Assembly (NCBI RefSeq): GCF_900182795.1
Contig: NZ_FXTX01000007.1
Location: 1-64,000, forward strand
From: Venenivibrio stagnispumantis
Lineage (GTDB): Bacteria; Aquificota; Aquificia; Aquificales; Hydrogenothermaceae
Reading direction: 5' to 3'
Length of the DNA stretch: 64,000 bases
In this document: in pieces, positions 8,763 through 17,336 of the stretch
How positions within the stretch are numbered: position 1 is the first letter of the stretch
Layout: each line of letters begins with the position of its first letter
Program-made: the position numbers and the translations under genes
The notes under the pieces: generated by a model
The model's input: the letters and a program-made list of their open reading frames with translations, nothing else
The model's database searches: none
Told to the model about the DNA's origin: nothing

Positions 8763-9695
8763 ATGGAATTTTTAGCAAAAGGAAAAAAAGAGCATAATAA
8801 CGATAATTTAAAAAAGTTAAGCATTGTTATAGCTTTAAATATTGCCATTGTTTTGGGACAGATAATATTTGGAATTATAGCAAATTCTTTATCTTTAATA
8901 ACAGATGCTCTGCATAATCTACAAGATGTTATATCTCTGGTTATATCTTTGATAGCTATTATCTTTATGAGAAAATCTCCTTCTTTGCATATGACTTTTG
9001 GATATCTGCGTTCTCCTGTTTTTGCAGCTTTTATAAATACATCTTTTTTAATAGGTGCAATATTTGTAATATTTATATCTTCTATAAATAGATTATTAAA
9101 TCCGGAGCCGGTAGAAAGTATATATGTTATTGTAGTTGGATTTTTTGCATTTGTGATTAATAGTATTTCTGCTTTTGTATTAAAAGAGCATAATCACCAT
9201 CACCATGAAGATAATCATCACCATCATCATGATGAAGATATTAATATAAAATCTGCTTACTTACATCTTATAACTGATGCCGGACTTTCTTTGGCAGTAG
9301 TTATAGGTGGTATTTTTATTTATCTGTTTAATCTGTATTGGATAGACCCAATTATCTCAATTTTATTTAGTGTATATATCTTTAAAGAGAGTATCCCAAT
9401 TATAAAAAAGAGCTTTTATATATTGATGGAAGGAGCACCTAAGCATATTGATATAGATAAAATAGTTAGGGATATTAAAAATTTACCGGCTGTAAAAGAT
9501 ATACATGATGTCCATCTTTGGGCTTTATCAGATAAAGATATTTATTTCTCAGCCCATATTATTTTAGAAGATATATCCATATCCGGCTTTGATGAAATTT
9601 TATCCAATATTGAAAAAATATTATCAAAAGAAGGTATAAACCATATCACAATTCAGCCGGAAAGTGAAAAATATAAATGCGAGATTTATTATTAA
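8763..9695 (+). CDS. Cation diffusion facilitator (ZitB/CzcD-like zinc exporter)
   Basis: 310 residues with six membrane segments and a cytoplasmic C-terminal domain. The metal site motifs are visible: H-x3-D in segment 2 (ALHNLQD) and H-x3-D in segment 5 (YLHLITDA). A histidine-rich loop of about 12 His lies between segments 4 and 5 (about 141-158), as in Zn-transporting CDF proteins. The C-terminal domain contains HDVHLWAL near 255. It probably exports Zn2+ (possibly Cd2+ or Co2+) in exchange for protons. It ends overlapping the convergent globin-PsiE gene by 4 bases. Confidence 0.92.
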   Translation: MEFLAKGKKEHNNDNLKKLSIVIALNIAIVLGQIIFGIIANSLSLITDALHNLQDVISLVISLIAIIFMRKSPSLHMTFGYLRSPVFAAFINTSFLIGAIFVIFISSINRLLNPEPVESIYVIVVGFFAFVINSISAFVLKEHNHHHHEDNHHHHHDEDINIKSAYLHLITDAGLSLAVVIGGIFIYLFNLYWIDPIISILFSVYIFKESIPIIKKSFYILMEGAPKHIDIDKIVRDIKNLPAVKDIHDVHLWALSDKDIYFSAHIILEDISISGFDEILSNIEKILSKEGINHITIQPESEKYKCEIYY

Positions 9696-10594
9696 CTTCT
9701 ATTTTCTTTATTTTTTATCAGCCAAAATACTACACCAAGGGATAAAATAACTGCTGAATAATAAAGTAGTTCTACACTTTTTTCTGCAGATAAAGAAGCA
9801 ATCAGTATTTTCCTTATCATAGCTGCAAGGGCAATTCCAATAAATACATATAAAGCAAATCCTCCACCTTTAAAATGTTTAATTTCTTCTGACATTAGCT
9901 CTCCTACAGCCCACATTATTAAAAGTGCACCGAGTAATGATAATATACCATATTCAAAATCAACCACTCCAAATGTAAGTTTGTATAAATCATAGAAAAA
10001 TAAAGCAAAAACTAATAATGCAACAATAATTAAAGCTACAAGAACTGCTATATCTAATATATCTGCAAATTTACGGGATATATAAAATAAAGATTTTTCA
10101 AATTTAGACATAACAGCAAGTTTTGATAATTCTTCTTCTCTGTAAGCCATAGTTATAATATCAAGGTTCATATCAAGTAATTTGCCTATGGATGCTACTA
10201 TCTGATTTCTTTCTTCACCACTTCCTATATGGTAATTTATCTTTTCTATAATAAATCTTCTTACAAAATTAAAACTTGCATTAACATAATGGGTAGGAAG
10301 CCCTATATTTACATGAACTTCTCCAATTTTATTTAATCTTAAAAAATATTCAAGGTTATAATTTCCTTCAAAAAGTTTTAAATACCATTCTTTAACTTTT
10401 ATTTTATGCCTGTTTATTATCTCTTCATTTTTCAAAAATTTAGAAGCTTCCGGAAACCTAAATATAAATCTATAAAATCTTTCTATAAATTCATCTGCAT
10501 ATCCCTGCATAATATCTTTTATACTTAATATTCTCTCTACATCTGTTTTATCAAATTCATAATCTTTTTTTATCTGTTCTATATTTTCTATCAT
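9692..10594 (-). CDS. Protoglobin-like sensor domain fused to PsiE-like membrane domain
   Basis: 300 residues in two parts. Residues about 1-165 look like a sensor globin/protoglobin: IGEVHVNIGLPTHYV (90-104) matches the F-helix pattern of globin-coupled sensors, with H94 as the proximal heme ligand. Residues about 172-295 contain four membrane segments and the PsiE-family signature GELMSEEIKHFKGG, followed by IALAAMIRKILI. A soluble heme domain would therefore report O2, NO or redox state to a membrane domain of unknown activity. The gene is coupled by a 4-base overlap to an upstream periplasmic protein. The domain identities are by motif; the fused function is unknown. Confidence 0.75.
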   Translation of the reverse strand: MIENIEQIKKDYEFDKTDVERILSIKDIMQGYADEFIERFYRFIFRFPEASKFLKNEEIINRHKIKVKEWYLKLFEGNYNLEYFLRLNKIGEVHVNIGLPTHYVNASFNFVRRFIIEKINYHIGSGEERNQIVASIGKLLDMNLDIITMAYREEELSKLAVMSKFEKSLFYISRKFADILDIAVLVALIIVALLVFALFFYDLYKLTFGVVDFEYGILSLLGALLIMWAVGELMSEEIKHFKGGGFALYVFIGIALAAMIRKILIASLSAEKSVELLYYSAVILSLGVVFWLIKNKENRS

Positions 10595-10944
10595 TGATAT
10601 TTCCTCATTTTTTCTCTTTCTTTTTGGGCTTTCATTTCATAATATTTTATTTTTAACTCCTGCTCTTGGGCTTTTAATTTTTCTTTTTCTGATTTTATTT
10701 TCTCTCTTAGCTTTTCTTTTTCTTCTTTTTCTTTGATTTTACATTCCTTTTTTTCTTCTTTTGTTTTTGCATTTTTTAAGCATTCTTCTGCTTTTTGTAA
10801 TATTTTAATCTGTTCTTGACGATAATAAATATCAAGCTCATTTTTCTTTTGTTTTATTTCTTCTCTTTTTTGGGATAGCTCATTAGCCATTGAGATTGAA
10901 AATTCTGCAAAAATCAATAACAAAATAGCTATGCCTTTTAACAT
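10591..10944 (-). CDS. Small secreted coiled-coil protein, function unknown
   Basis: 117 residues: a signal peptide (about 1-20, likely cut after SMA) and then an almost continuous Lys/Glu-rich helix with heptad character. Two cysteines lie in the middle (CLKNAKTKEEKKEC), possibly forming a disulfide that pins a helical hairpin in the periplasm. Its stop overlaps the start of the globin-PsiE gene, so the two are almost certainly made together. I do not recognise a family; low-complexity composition limits similarity arguments. Confidence 0.65.
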   Translation of the reverse strand: MLKGIAILLLIFAEFSISMANELSQKREEIKQKKNELDIYYRQEQIKILQKAEECLKNAKTKEEKKECKIKEKEEKEKLREKIKSEKEKLKAQEQELKIKYYEMKAQKEREKMRKYQ

Positions 10945-10969
10945 ATTCTGCCACCTCTATTTTTTTAAG

Positions 10970-10997
10970 TTGAAATTTTATCTTTATTTATTATAAA
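10970..10997 (+). promoter_or_regulatory. Possible dnaE promoter
   Basis: TTGAAA (10970-10975) and TATAAA (10992-10997) are separated by 16 bases, 38 bases before the dnaE ATG. In such AT-rich DNA chance matches are common, so support is moderate. Confidence 0.4.
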
Positions 10998-11035
10998 TTA
11001 TAAATTCCTAAAAATTTTAAACAAGAGGATAAAGA

Positions 11036-14000
11036 ATGTCAAAAGATTTTGTCCATTTACATTTACATACACATTATTCATTACTTGATGGGGCAATTAA
11101 GATAAAGGATTTGGCAAAAAAAGCAGTAGAGTATGGTTATAAAGCTGTTGCTGTAACAGACCACGGAAATATCTTTGGTGCAGTAGAGTTTTATCAAGAG
11201 ATGAAATCAGTTGGTGTAAAACCCATTATCGGTATAGAAGCCTATTTTGCCGGAAATAGATTTGAGAAAAAAGGTAAAGGTTCAGATGATGAGTTAAATG
11301 ATAAAAATTATCATATCATCTTACATGCAAAAGATAAAAAAGGTTTTCAAAATCTTATGAAATTATCTTCTTTAGCTTTTACAGAAGGGTTTTATTATAA
11401 ACCAAGAATAGATTGGGAACTTTTGGAAAAATATCATGAAGGTTTGATATGCCAAACTGCCTGTTTAAAAGGTTTTGTTCCTCATCTTCTTGCTAATGGA
11501 AAAGATGAAGAAGCATTAAAACAGGCAAAAAGATTAAAAGAGATTTTCGGAGATGATTTATATTTTGAGATACAATCAAATGGACTTCCGGAGCAAGATA
11601 GGGCTAATAAAGGTATTCTTGAAATAGCAAAGAAACTGGGTATAAAAGTTGTAGCTACAAATGATGCCCATTATCTAAATTATGAAGATTATCAAGCCCA
11701 TGATATTCTAATGGCTCTTCAAACAAAAACAACAAAAAAAGATGGAAAAGGTTTTCAATTTAGGGTTAGAGGTCTTCATTTTGCTTCGCCGGAAGAAATG
11801 TATGAAAAATTTAAAGGATATGAAGAATATCTCAGAAATACTATGGAGATAGCAGAAAAATGTAATCTTGAGATAGATACTGCCCAAACAAGAGGTTATC
11901 TATTTCCTAAATTTAAAATAGAAGAAGATTTATCACCGGATGAATATTTTGAAAAACTTGCAAGGGAAGGGTTAGAAAAGAGATTAGAAAAAGCAAAGAT
12001 ACCGGAAGAAAAAGCAAAAGAATATAAAGAAAGATTGGAATATGAAATTAAAGTTATAAAAGATATGGGATTTTCTGAATATTTTTTAATCGTTCAGGAT
12101 TTTATTAATTATGCTAAAAAAAATGGTATTCCGGTAGGTCCAGCTAGAGGTTCAGCAGCAGGTTCTCTTGTTGCTTATACTCTTGGTATTACAGATGTTG
12201 ACCCGTTGAAACATGGATTAATTTTTGAGAGATTTTTAAATCCGGAAAGAATATCTATGCCTGATATTGATGTTGATTTTTGTATGGAAAAAAGAGATAA
12301 GGTTATTGATTATGTAAAACAAAAATACGGAGAAGAAAGCGTTGCCCAGATTATAACATTTAACTTTATGAAATCTAAAATGGTTATTAGAGATGTTGCA
12401 AGAGTTCTTGGATTTAGTTATCAGGAAGCAGATAAAATAGCAAAAATGATACTTCCGGGACCGGTTCAGGGAAGCACATTAACAATAGAAGAAAATCTTG
12501 AAGCAAATCCGGCTTTTAGAGAAATTTATGAAAAAGATGAGAGAGTTAGGGAACTTCTTGATTTAGCTAAAAAATTAGAAGGTTCTGCAAGACATACAGG
12601 TATCCATGCAGCAGGTATTGTGATTGCTCCAGGAAAGTTAGAAGATTATGTTCCGGTATATATAGATAAAGACGGAAACAGAGCAACCCAGTTTGATATG
12701 AAAACCCTTGAGCAACTTGGTCTTGTAAAAATGGATTTCCTTGGGCTAAAAACCCTTACAGAACTTGATTTTATGAAAAGGGTAATAAAAGAAAGACATG
12801 GAGTAGATATAGATTATTTATCTCTTGATACATCTGATGAAAAAGTTTATGAATTAATATCTTCCGGAAGAACAACCGGCGTATTTCAGCTTGAAAGCAA
12901 AGGAATGCAGGATTTGTTAGTTAGATTAAAACCAACAAAATTTGATGAAATAATTGCTATATTGGCACTATTTAGACCGGGACCTTTGATGAGTGGTATG
13001 GTTGATGAATATATAGAAAGAAAACACGGAAGAAAACCGGTAGAATATCCATTTCCGGAAGTAGAAGATATATTAAAAGAAACTTACGGGATAATATCAT
13101 ATCAAGAGCAAATCATGTTTATGGCAAATACACTATCCGGTTTTAGTATGGCAGAAGCAGATACCCTTAGAAAAGCCATAGGTAAGAAGAACGCAGAAAC
13201 TATGGCAAAAATGAAAGATAGATTTATAACCGGAGCAGTAGAAAGAGGCTATGATAAAGCAAAAATAGAATCTCTATGGAATGATATAGAAAAATTTGCA
13301 TCTTATTCATTTAATAAATCCCACTCTACAGCTTATGCCTATTTAACATATTGGACAGCCTATATAAAAAAATACTATCCGGAAGAGTTCTTTATGGTAA
13401 AGTTATCAACAGAAAATAATGATACAAAATTCTTAAATCTATTACTTGATATGGAAAATTTTGATATACAATTACTTCCACCGGATATTAACAAAAGTAA
13501 AGCAGATTTTTATATAGAAGATAACAAAAAAATAAGATACGGTCTAAAAAGAATAAAAAACGTAGGAGAAGAAACAGCAAAAGAGATAGAAAAAGAAAGG
13601 GAGAAAAATGGAAATTATAAAGATTTATTTGATATTGCATCAAGATTAGATTCTAAGGTAGTTAATAAAAGGGTTCTTGAAGCTCTAATTAAAGCCGGAG
13701 CTTTTGATTTTGAAAAAATACCAAGATGGATATTATTTGCAAATGTGGACAAAGTTTTAGAAGCCGGACAAAAAGAAAGAGAAAGCAAATTAGCCGGTCA
13801 AGTTTCACTATTCAGCGTGGCACCATCTACCGAAAAAATAAAACATAGTTATGATACAAACAATATAAAAGAATGGACAGAAAAAGAAAAATTATCATAC
13901 GAAAAAGAAGTTCTTGGATTTTATTTATCAGGACATCCTATAAACGCATATAAAAAAGAGTTAAGAAACAAAGAAAGAATACCGAGAATATCCGATATAC

Positions 14001-14566
14001 AGGATATAGTATTAAGTAACAAAGAAAAAGATGAAGAAGAGATAGAAAATAAAAATTTCACCCAAAGAGAAAAATATAAATTAGCCGGTATAATCACAGA
14101 TTTAAAATTCAAAAAAACAAAAAATGGAAACCTTATGGCAGTATTTACATTACAAGATGAATCCGGAAATATAGATTGTAGAGCATTTCCTGATAAAATG
14201 GAAAACAAAGATTTATTAAAGGAAGATAATATAGTAATAGTAGAAGGATTTATAGATATAGATGAAGAACAGGAGGCAATCTCAATGACAGTAAACAATA
14301 TAGAACCAATAGAAAAAATCCATGAAAATATTAGAGCATTAAGGATTAAATTAACAAAAGAAAAAGCTTTAAATTCAGTATCAGAAAAAATAAAAGAGCT
14401 ATTTTTGAAACATAAAGGAGATAAGGAAGTAATCATAGAGATTTATGATAAAAATAAACCAATTTGCGAAATTATGCTTCATAGCGATTTTCATATAAAT
14501 CCTACAGAAGAATTTAAAAATGAATTACTTAAAATATTAAGCGAAAATGAATACAGGTTTGAGTGA
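11036..14566 (+). CDS. dnaE: DNA polymerase III alpha subunit
   Basis: 1176 residues, the usual length for DnaE. The N-terminal PHP domain opens with HLHLHTHYSLLDG (7-19), keeping the metal-binding histidines. The polymerase core has catalytic aspartates in MPDIDVDFC (D410, D412). RHTGIHAAGIVIAPG and the FRPGPLMSG region of the fingers follow, then a C-terminal OB domain (about 1020-1090, YKLAGIITDLKF). It is the replicative polymerase. ATG follows AGAGGATAAAGA. Its TGA overlaps the crcB ATG, and crcB and the DUF190 gene probably belong to the same transcript. Confidence 0.97.
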   Translation: MSKDFVHLHLHTHYSLLDGAIKIKDLAKKAVEYGYKAVAVTDHGNIFGAVEFYQEMKSVGVKPIIGIEAYFAGNRFEKKGKGSDDELNDKNYHIILHAKDKKGFQNLMKLSSLAFTEGFYYKPRIDWELLEKYHEGLICQTACLKGFVPHLLANGKDEEALKQAKRLKEIFGDDLYFEIQSNGLPEQDRANKGILEIAKKLGIKVVATNDAHYLNYEDYQAHDILMALQTKTTKKDGKGFQFRVRGLHFASPEEMYEKFKGYEEYLRNTMEIAEKCNLEIDTAQTRGYLFPKFKIEEDLSPDEYFEKLAREGLEKRLEKAKIPEEKAKEYKERLEYEIKVIKDMGFSEYFLIVQDFINYAKKNGIPVGPARGSAAGSLVAYTLGITDVDPLKHGLIFERFLNPERISMPDIDVDFCMEKRDKVIDYVKQKYGEESVAQIITFNFMKSKMVIRDVARVLGFSYQEADKIAKMILPGPVQGSTLTIEENLEANPAFREIYEKDERVRELLDLAKKLEGSARHTGIHAAGIVIAPGKLEDYVPVYIDKDGNRATQFDMKTLEQLGLVKMDFLGLKTLTELDFMKRVIKERHGVDIDYLSLDTSDEKVYELISSGRTTGVFQLESKGMQDLLVRLKPTKFDEIIAILALFRPGPLMSGMVDEYIERKHGRKPVEYPFPEVEDILKETYGIISYQEQIMFMANTLSGFSMAEADTLRKAIGKKNAETMAKMKDRFITGAVERGYDKAKIESLWNDIEKFASYSFNKSHSTAYAYLTYWTAYIKKYYPEEFFMVKLSTENNDTKFLNLLLDMENFDIQLLPPDINKSKADFYIEDNKKIRYGLKRIKNVGEETAKEIEKEREKNGNYKDLFDIASRLDSKVVNKRVLEALIKAGAFDFEKIPRWILFANVDKVLEAGQKERESKLAGQVSLFSVAPSTEKIKHSYDTNNIKEWTEKEKLSYEKEVLGFYLSGHPINAYKKELRNKERIPRISDIQDIVLSNKEKDEEEIENKNFTQREKYKLAGIITDLKFKKTKNGNLMAVFTLQDESGNIDCRAFPDKMENKDLLKEDNIVIVEGFIDIDEEQEAISMTVNNIEPIEKIHENIRALRIKLTKEKALNSVSEKIKELFLKHKGDKEVIIEIYDKNKPICEIMLHSDFHINPTEEFKNELLKILSENEYRFE

Positions 14567-14943
14567 TGGAAAAATATATTGTTATTGCAATAGGTGGTAG
14601 TATTGGAGCTGTAAGTAGATATATAGTCTCAACTTTATCAGCTAAATATTTCGGGACAGATTTTCCGTATGGAACCCTTATTGTAAATATAATAGGCTCT
14701 TTTATACTTTCATTTTTTATGGTGCTTTCCATAGAAAAACTTGCATTAAATCCTTTATGGAGATTATTTTTTGCTACCGGATTCTTAGGAGCTTTTACTA
14801 CCTTATCATCTATCACTTATGAAACCCTTGCAATTGCCCAAGATGGAGATTATATTAAAGCTTTAATAAATATATTTGCTAATTTTTTCATATCTTTATT
14901 ATTTGCATATATTGGATTTATATTAGCTAAAACATTATTATAG
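14566..14943 (+). CDS. crcB: Fluoride ion channel CrcB/FluC
   Basis: 125 residues with four membrane segments and the family motifs GGSIGAVSRY (7-16), YGTLIVNIIGSF (about 44-55) and the GFLGAFTTLSS (about 72-82) phenylalanine/serine track. FluC channels export F- as antiparallel dimers. ATG 14566 is chosen over a GTG one codon earlier; it overlaps the dnaE stop. No fluoride riboswitch can fit because the gene directly follows dnaE coding sequence, so expression seems tied to dnaE. Confidence 0.93.
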   Translation: MEKYIVIAIGGSIGAVSRYIVSTLSAKYFGTDFPYGTLIVNIIGSFILSFFMVLSIEKLALNPLWRLFFATGFLGAFTTLSSITYETLAIAQDGDYIKALINIFANFFISLLFAYIGFILAKTLL

Positions 14944-14956
14944 GTGGTGATAAATT

Positions 14957-15298
14957 ATGAAAATAGAAGGAGAAGCTATATTAATTAGAATTCATATTGG
15001 AGAAGATGATAAAGTAGATGGAAAATTACTTTATAAAAAGATAATAGAGATACTACGGGAAAATGATATTGCCGGAGCAACTGTTTTAAGAGGAATAATG
15101 GGATATGGGGCTTCATCAATAATACATGCAGCTTCTATTTTAGATATATCTTCAGATTTACCAATAATAGTAGAAATTATAGATAAAGAAGAAAGAATCA
15201 ATAAAGTTTTACCGAAAATAGAACCACTTATAAAAAATGGATTAATAACCCAAGAAAAAGTAAAAGTTATAAAATATATAGCAGAGGAGAAGAAATAA
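14957..15298 (+). CDS. DUF190 protein (PII-like fold)
   Basis: 113 residues. The pattern of a GATVLRGIMGYG turn (about 40-51), followed by DLPIIVEIIDKEE (about 67-79) and a C-terminal GLITQEKVKVIKY, is that of DUF190 proteins, which have a ferredoxin-like fold related to PII regulators. DUF190 genes often sit next to crcB, and some are thought to modulate it; the spacing here is 13 bases with RBS AGGTGGTG. The role is inferred from neighbourhood only. Confidence 0.85.
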   Translation: MKIEGEAILIRIHIGEDDKVDGKLLYKKIIEILRENDIAGATVLRGIMGYGASSIIHAASILDISSDLPIIVEIIDKEERINKVLPKIEPLIKNGLITQEKVKVIKYIAEEKK

Positions 15299-15302
15299 AA
15301 AA

Positions 15303-15923
15303 TTGATAATTAATGAAATATTTTTAGGAATAAATGTAGGTGATGATAGAAGTTTTATAGTATCAATTTTAGATAAAAATAAAAAAGTCGTTGCAATTCA
15401 TAAATTTTGGAAAGAAGGAGTTTTATGGTTTATAGACCATTATAAACCAAGATTAATCTCTTTTGACAGCCCAATTAAAAAAAATATAAAAATAGATGAA
15501 TTTACACCGGAAATATTAAAAGAAAAATATAGTGTAGATTTAGCAAGAAAAATAAAAGAGTTTTTAAAATTTGAATTTGCAGATATTGAAAATATCAAAG
15601 ATAAAACAAAAAAATTATTAATAAGAACAGATGTAGATAAATTTTTATCAAAAATAATTAGAAAAGATTTACTTGCAGAAGATACAATGGAAGGTATAGA
15701 ACAAAGATTATACAATTTATCTAAAACCGGTATTTATTTAGATAAAAATATGATTTCTAAAGAAAGAAAAATGGCAAAAAGACAGATAAGAAGCATTATT
15801 TCAGCATTTTGTTCTTACTCTGTAAATAATGGCAGTTATGAAATAGAAAATGATGAAGAATTTATTGTAATACCAAAATATATATACATAATGAGAAAAG
15901 ATAGAATGGAAGCAGAAAAATGA
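15303..15923 (+). CDS. DUF429-like protein (probable RNase H fold), function unknown
   Basis: 206 residues starting at TTG after an AGGAGAAG motif. The N-terminus (LGINVGDDRSFIVSILDKNK), then PRLISFDSPI near 50-59, DTMEGIEQRLYNL near 124 and a C-terminal AFCSY...EFIVIPKY, follow the order of motifs in DUF429, a group of predicted RNase H-like proteins. The acidic residues needed for nuclease activity are only partly evident. It lies 4 bases after the DUF190 gene and overlaps the response-regulator stub, so it is the last intact gene of the dnaE cluster. Confidence 0.5.
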   Translation: MIINEIFLGINVGDDRSFIVSILDKNKKVVAIHKFWKEGVLWFIDHYKPRLISFDSPIKKNIKIDEFTPEILKEKYSVDLARKIKEFLKFEFADIENIKDKTKKLLIRTDVDKFLSKIIRKDLLAEDTMEGIEQRLYNLSKTGIYLDKNMISKERKMAKRQIRSIISAFCSYSVNNGSYEIENDEEFIVIPKYIYIMRKDRMEAEK

Positions 15924-16057
15924 AAAAAGAGTTTAAAGTATTACTTATAGATGATGAAGAGAGAATTTTAAAAGTAATAGGAAAATCCTTGGAAGATGAA
16001 GGATTTAAAGTAATTAACGCCAATTCTAAAATGAAAAGAACCGTTGATAAACAATAG
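15920..16057 (+). pseudogene. Response-regulator receiver domain, N-terminal stub
   Basis: 45 codons: MKKEFKVLLIDDEERILKVI and then EDEGFKVINA match beta-1, the acidic pocket (D10, D11) and alpha-1/beta-2 of a CheY-like receiver. The phospho-acceptor Asp (near 54), the conserved Lys and any output domain are missing. The frame drifts into NSKMKRTVDKQ before TAG, as expected after an internal deletion. The ATG overlaps the previous stop (ATGA). It is unlikely to be functional. Confidence 0.7.
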
Positions 16058-16147
16058 GTGAAATTTTTATAAATTTGCAAAATTTAATTTATATCTCTTT
16101 TGTTAAGATATTGATAAAATTTTAAAATTTTAATCTTTCTCTTTTTG

Positions 16148-16222
16148 AATTTCCGAATTCGCGTTATTAATAAATGTTCCTAATAATGCATTAATTTTAG
16201 TTTAATTTCCGAACTGGCGTTA
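16148..16222 (+). repeat. Pair of 19-bp direct repeats
   Basis: AATTTCCGAATTCGCGTTA (16148-16166) and AATTTCCGAACTGGCGTTA (16204-16222) differ at three central bases only. They are 56 bases apart, start to start, in an otherwise very AT-rich gap after a decayed gene. Only two copies exist and no third was found in the window, so this is not a CRISPR array. Confidence 0.55.
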
Positions 16223-16230
16223 AAATCAAG

Positions 16231-16254
16231 GAGAGGATTTACCTCTCTTTTTTT
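16231..16254 (+). terminator. Rho-independent terminator of the dnaE-side cluster
   Basis: GAGAGG (16231-16236), a 5-base loop and CCTCTC (16242-16247), followed directly by seven T. It ends the plus-strand cluster just before the convergent D-lactate dehydrogenase-like gene (stop at 16253-16255). Confidence 0.8.
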
Positions 16255-17278
16255 ATTCTTTACAGCAAACAACATTTTTTGGATTATTATTTAAAAATCC
16301 GATTAAGTTATTCAAAGTAATATCAAGAATTCTATATAAAGCATCTTTTGTATTGTATGCATTATGAGGAGAAACTATAACATTTTCAGCATGTAGAACA
16401 TAAAAAGCTTCCATTGCTTTTTTTAATTTTATTGCCGGAATATCATCTCTTTTTAAATACTCTTCTTCTATCCATACATCTTCGGCTTCAAATGTATCAA
16501 GACCTACACCACCGGCAAGTCTTCCTTCTTTAAGTGCCTGCACAATAGCTTCCATCTCTACAACAGGCCCCCTTGATGTATTTATAAGCATCGCATCAAG
16601 TTTCATAAGCTTTATATTAAATCTATTTATTAAATGATGTGTAGCTTTCGTATAAGGAACATGAAGAGTTACTATATCAGATTGTCTAAGCAAATCTTCC
16701 AATCCTACATATTCAACACCGTATTTTTGTATTAGCTCTTCTTCTTTTTGTCTATCGTAAGCTAATATTTTCATGCCAAAGCCATGGGCTATTTTTACAA
16801 CATGGCTTCCTATTCTACCGGTTCCTATTACTCCAATTGTTTTACCTGCTAAATCTATTCCAGTTAAACCGTCCCTTGAAAATATTCCCCTTGATGTTCT
16901 TTCTATCATAGGTTTAAATTTTCTTGCCAAAGCAAGTATTAAAGCGAATGTATATTCTGCAACCGTGTTATTACCATATCCGGGAACATTAGAAACAACT
17001 ATATTATTTTTACGACAATAATCAACATCTATATGGTCAAAACCGGTAGAACGGGTAATTATATATTTTAGATTTGGCAAATTTTGTAATACATCTTTAT
17101 CCAATTTAGAATAAATAAATACAATAGCAATATCTATATCTTTATAAAAAGATACAGAACCACTGTCAAGTGGCTCTTTTGAAAAGATGATTTCTGCTTC
17201 TATCCCTAAATCTTTTATTTTCTTTTCAAGATACAATCTTTCCCAATCTTCAACCTCAAAAAAACCTATTTTAATCAT
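16253..17278 (-). CDS. D-2-hydroxyacid dehydrogenase (D-lactate dehydrogenase type)
   Basis: 341 residues. NAD-binding motif GTGRIG (152-157), then the catalytic set R236 (NTSRGPVV), E264 (DTFEAED) and H305 (SPHNAYN), as in the LdhA/D-lactate dehydrogenase branch. The substrate could be pyruvate/D-lactate or another 2-keto acid. ATG at 17276-17278 is chosen: the longer open frame to 17644 would run through leuD on the other strand and its first 120 residues do not resemble the family. The gene diverges from leuD, with 58 bases between the two starts. Confidence 0.85.
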   Translation of the reverse strand: MIKIGFFEVEDWERLYLEKKIKDLGIEAEIIFSKEPLDSGSVSFYKDIDIAIVFIYSKLDKDVLQNLPNLKYIITRSTGFDHIDVDYCRKNNIVVSNVPGYGNNTVAEYTFALILALARKFKPMIERTSRGIFSRDGLTGIDLAGKTIGVIGTGRIGSHVVKIAHGFGMKILAYDRQKEEELIQKYGVEYVGLEDLLRQSDIVTLHVPYTKATHHLINRFNIKLMKLDAMLINTSRGPVVEMEAIVQALKEGRLAGGVGLDTFEAEDVWIEEEYLKRDDIPAIKLKKAMEAFYVLHAENVIVSPHNAYNTKDALYRILDITLNNLIGFLNNNPKNVVCCKE

Positions 17279-17336
17279 AGCATACCCCCTAAAGTTTGAT
17301 ATAATAATTTTATAACAAATTTGGAGGTTTATATAG

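Noticed and set aside
9181-9240. CAT/CAC-rich tandem-like stretch
   Set aside because: These are the codons of the histidine-rich loop of the CDF transporter, in frame with it, not a separate repeat locus.
14500-14566. Fluoride riboswitch before crcB
   Set aside because: The sequence is dnaE coding to its last codon, so no room or conserved riboswitch core is present.
16148-16222. Possible CRISPR array
   Set aside because: Only two 19-bp units are present, with no further copies, no leader and no cas genes.
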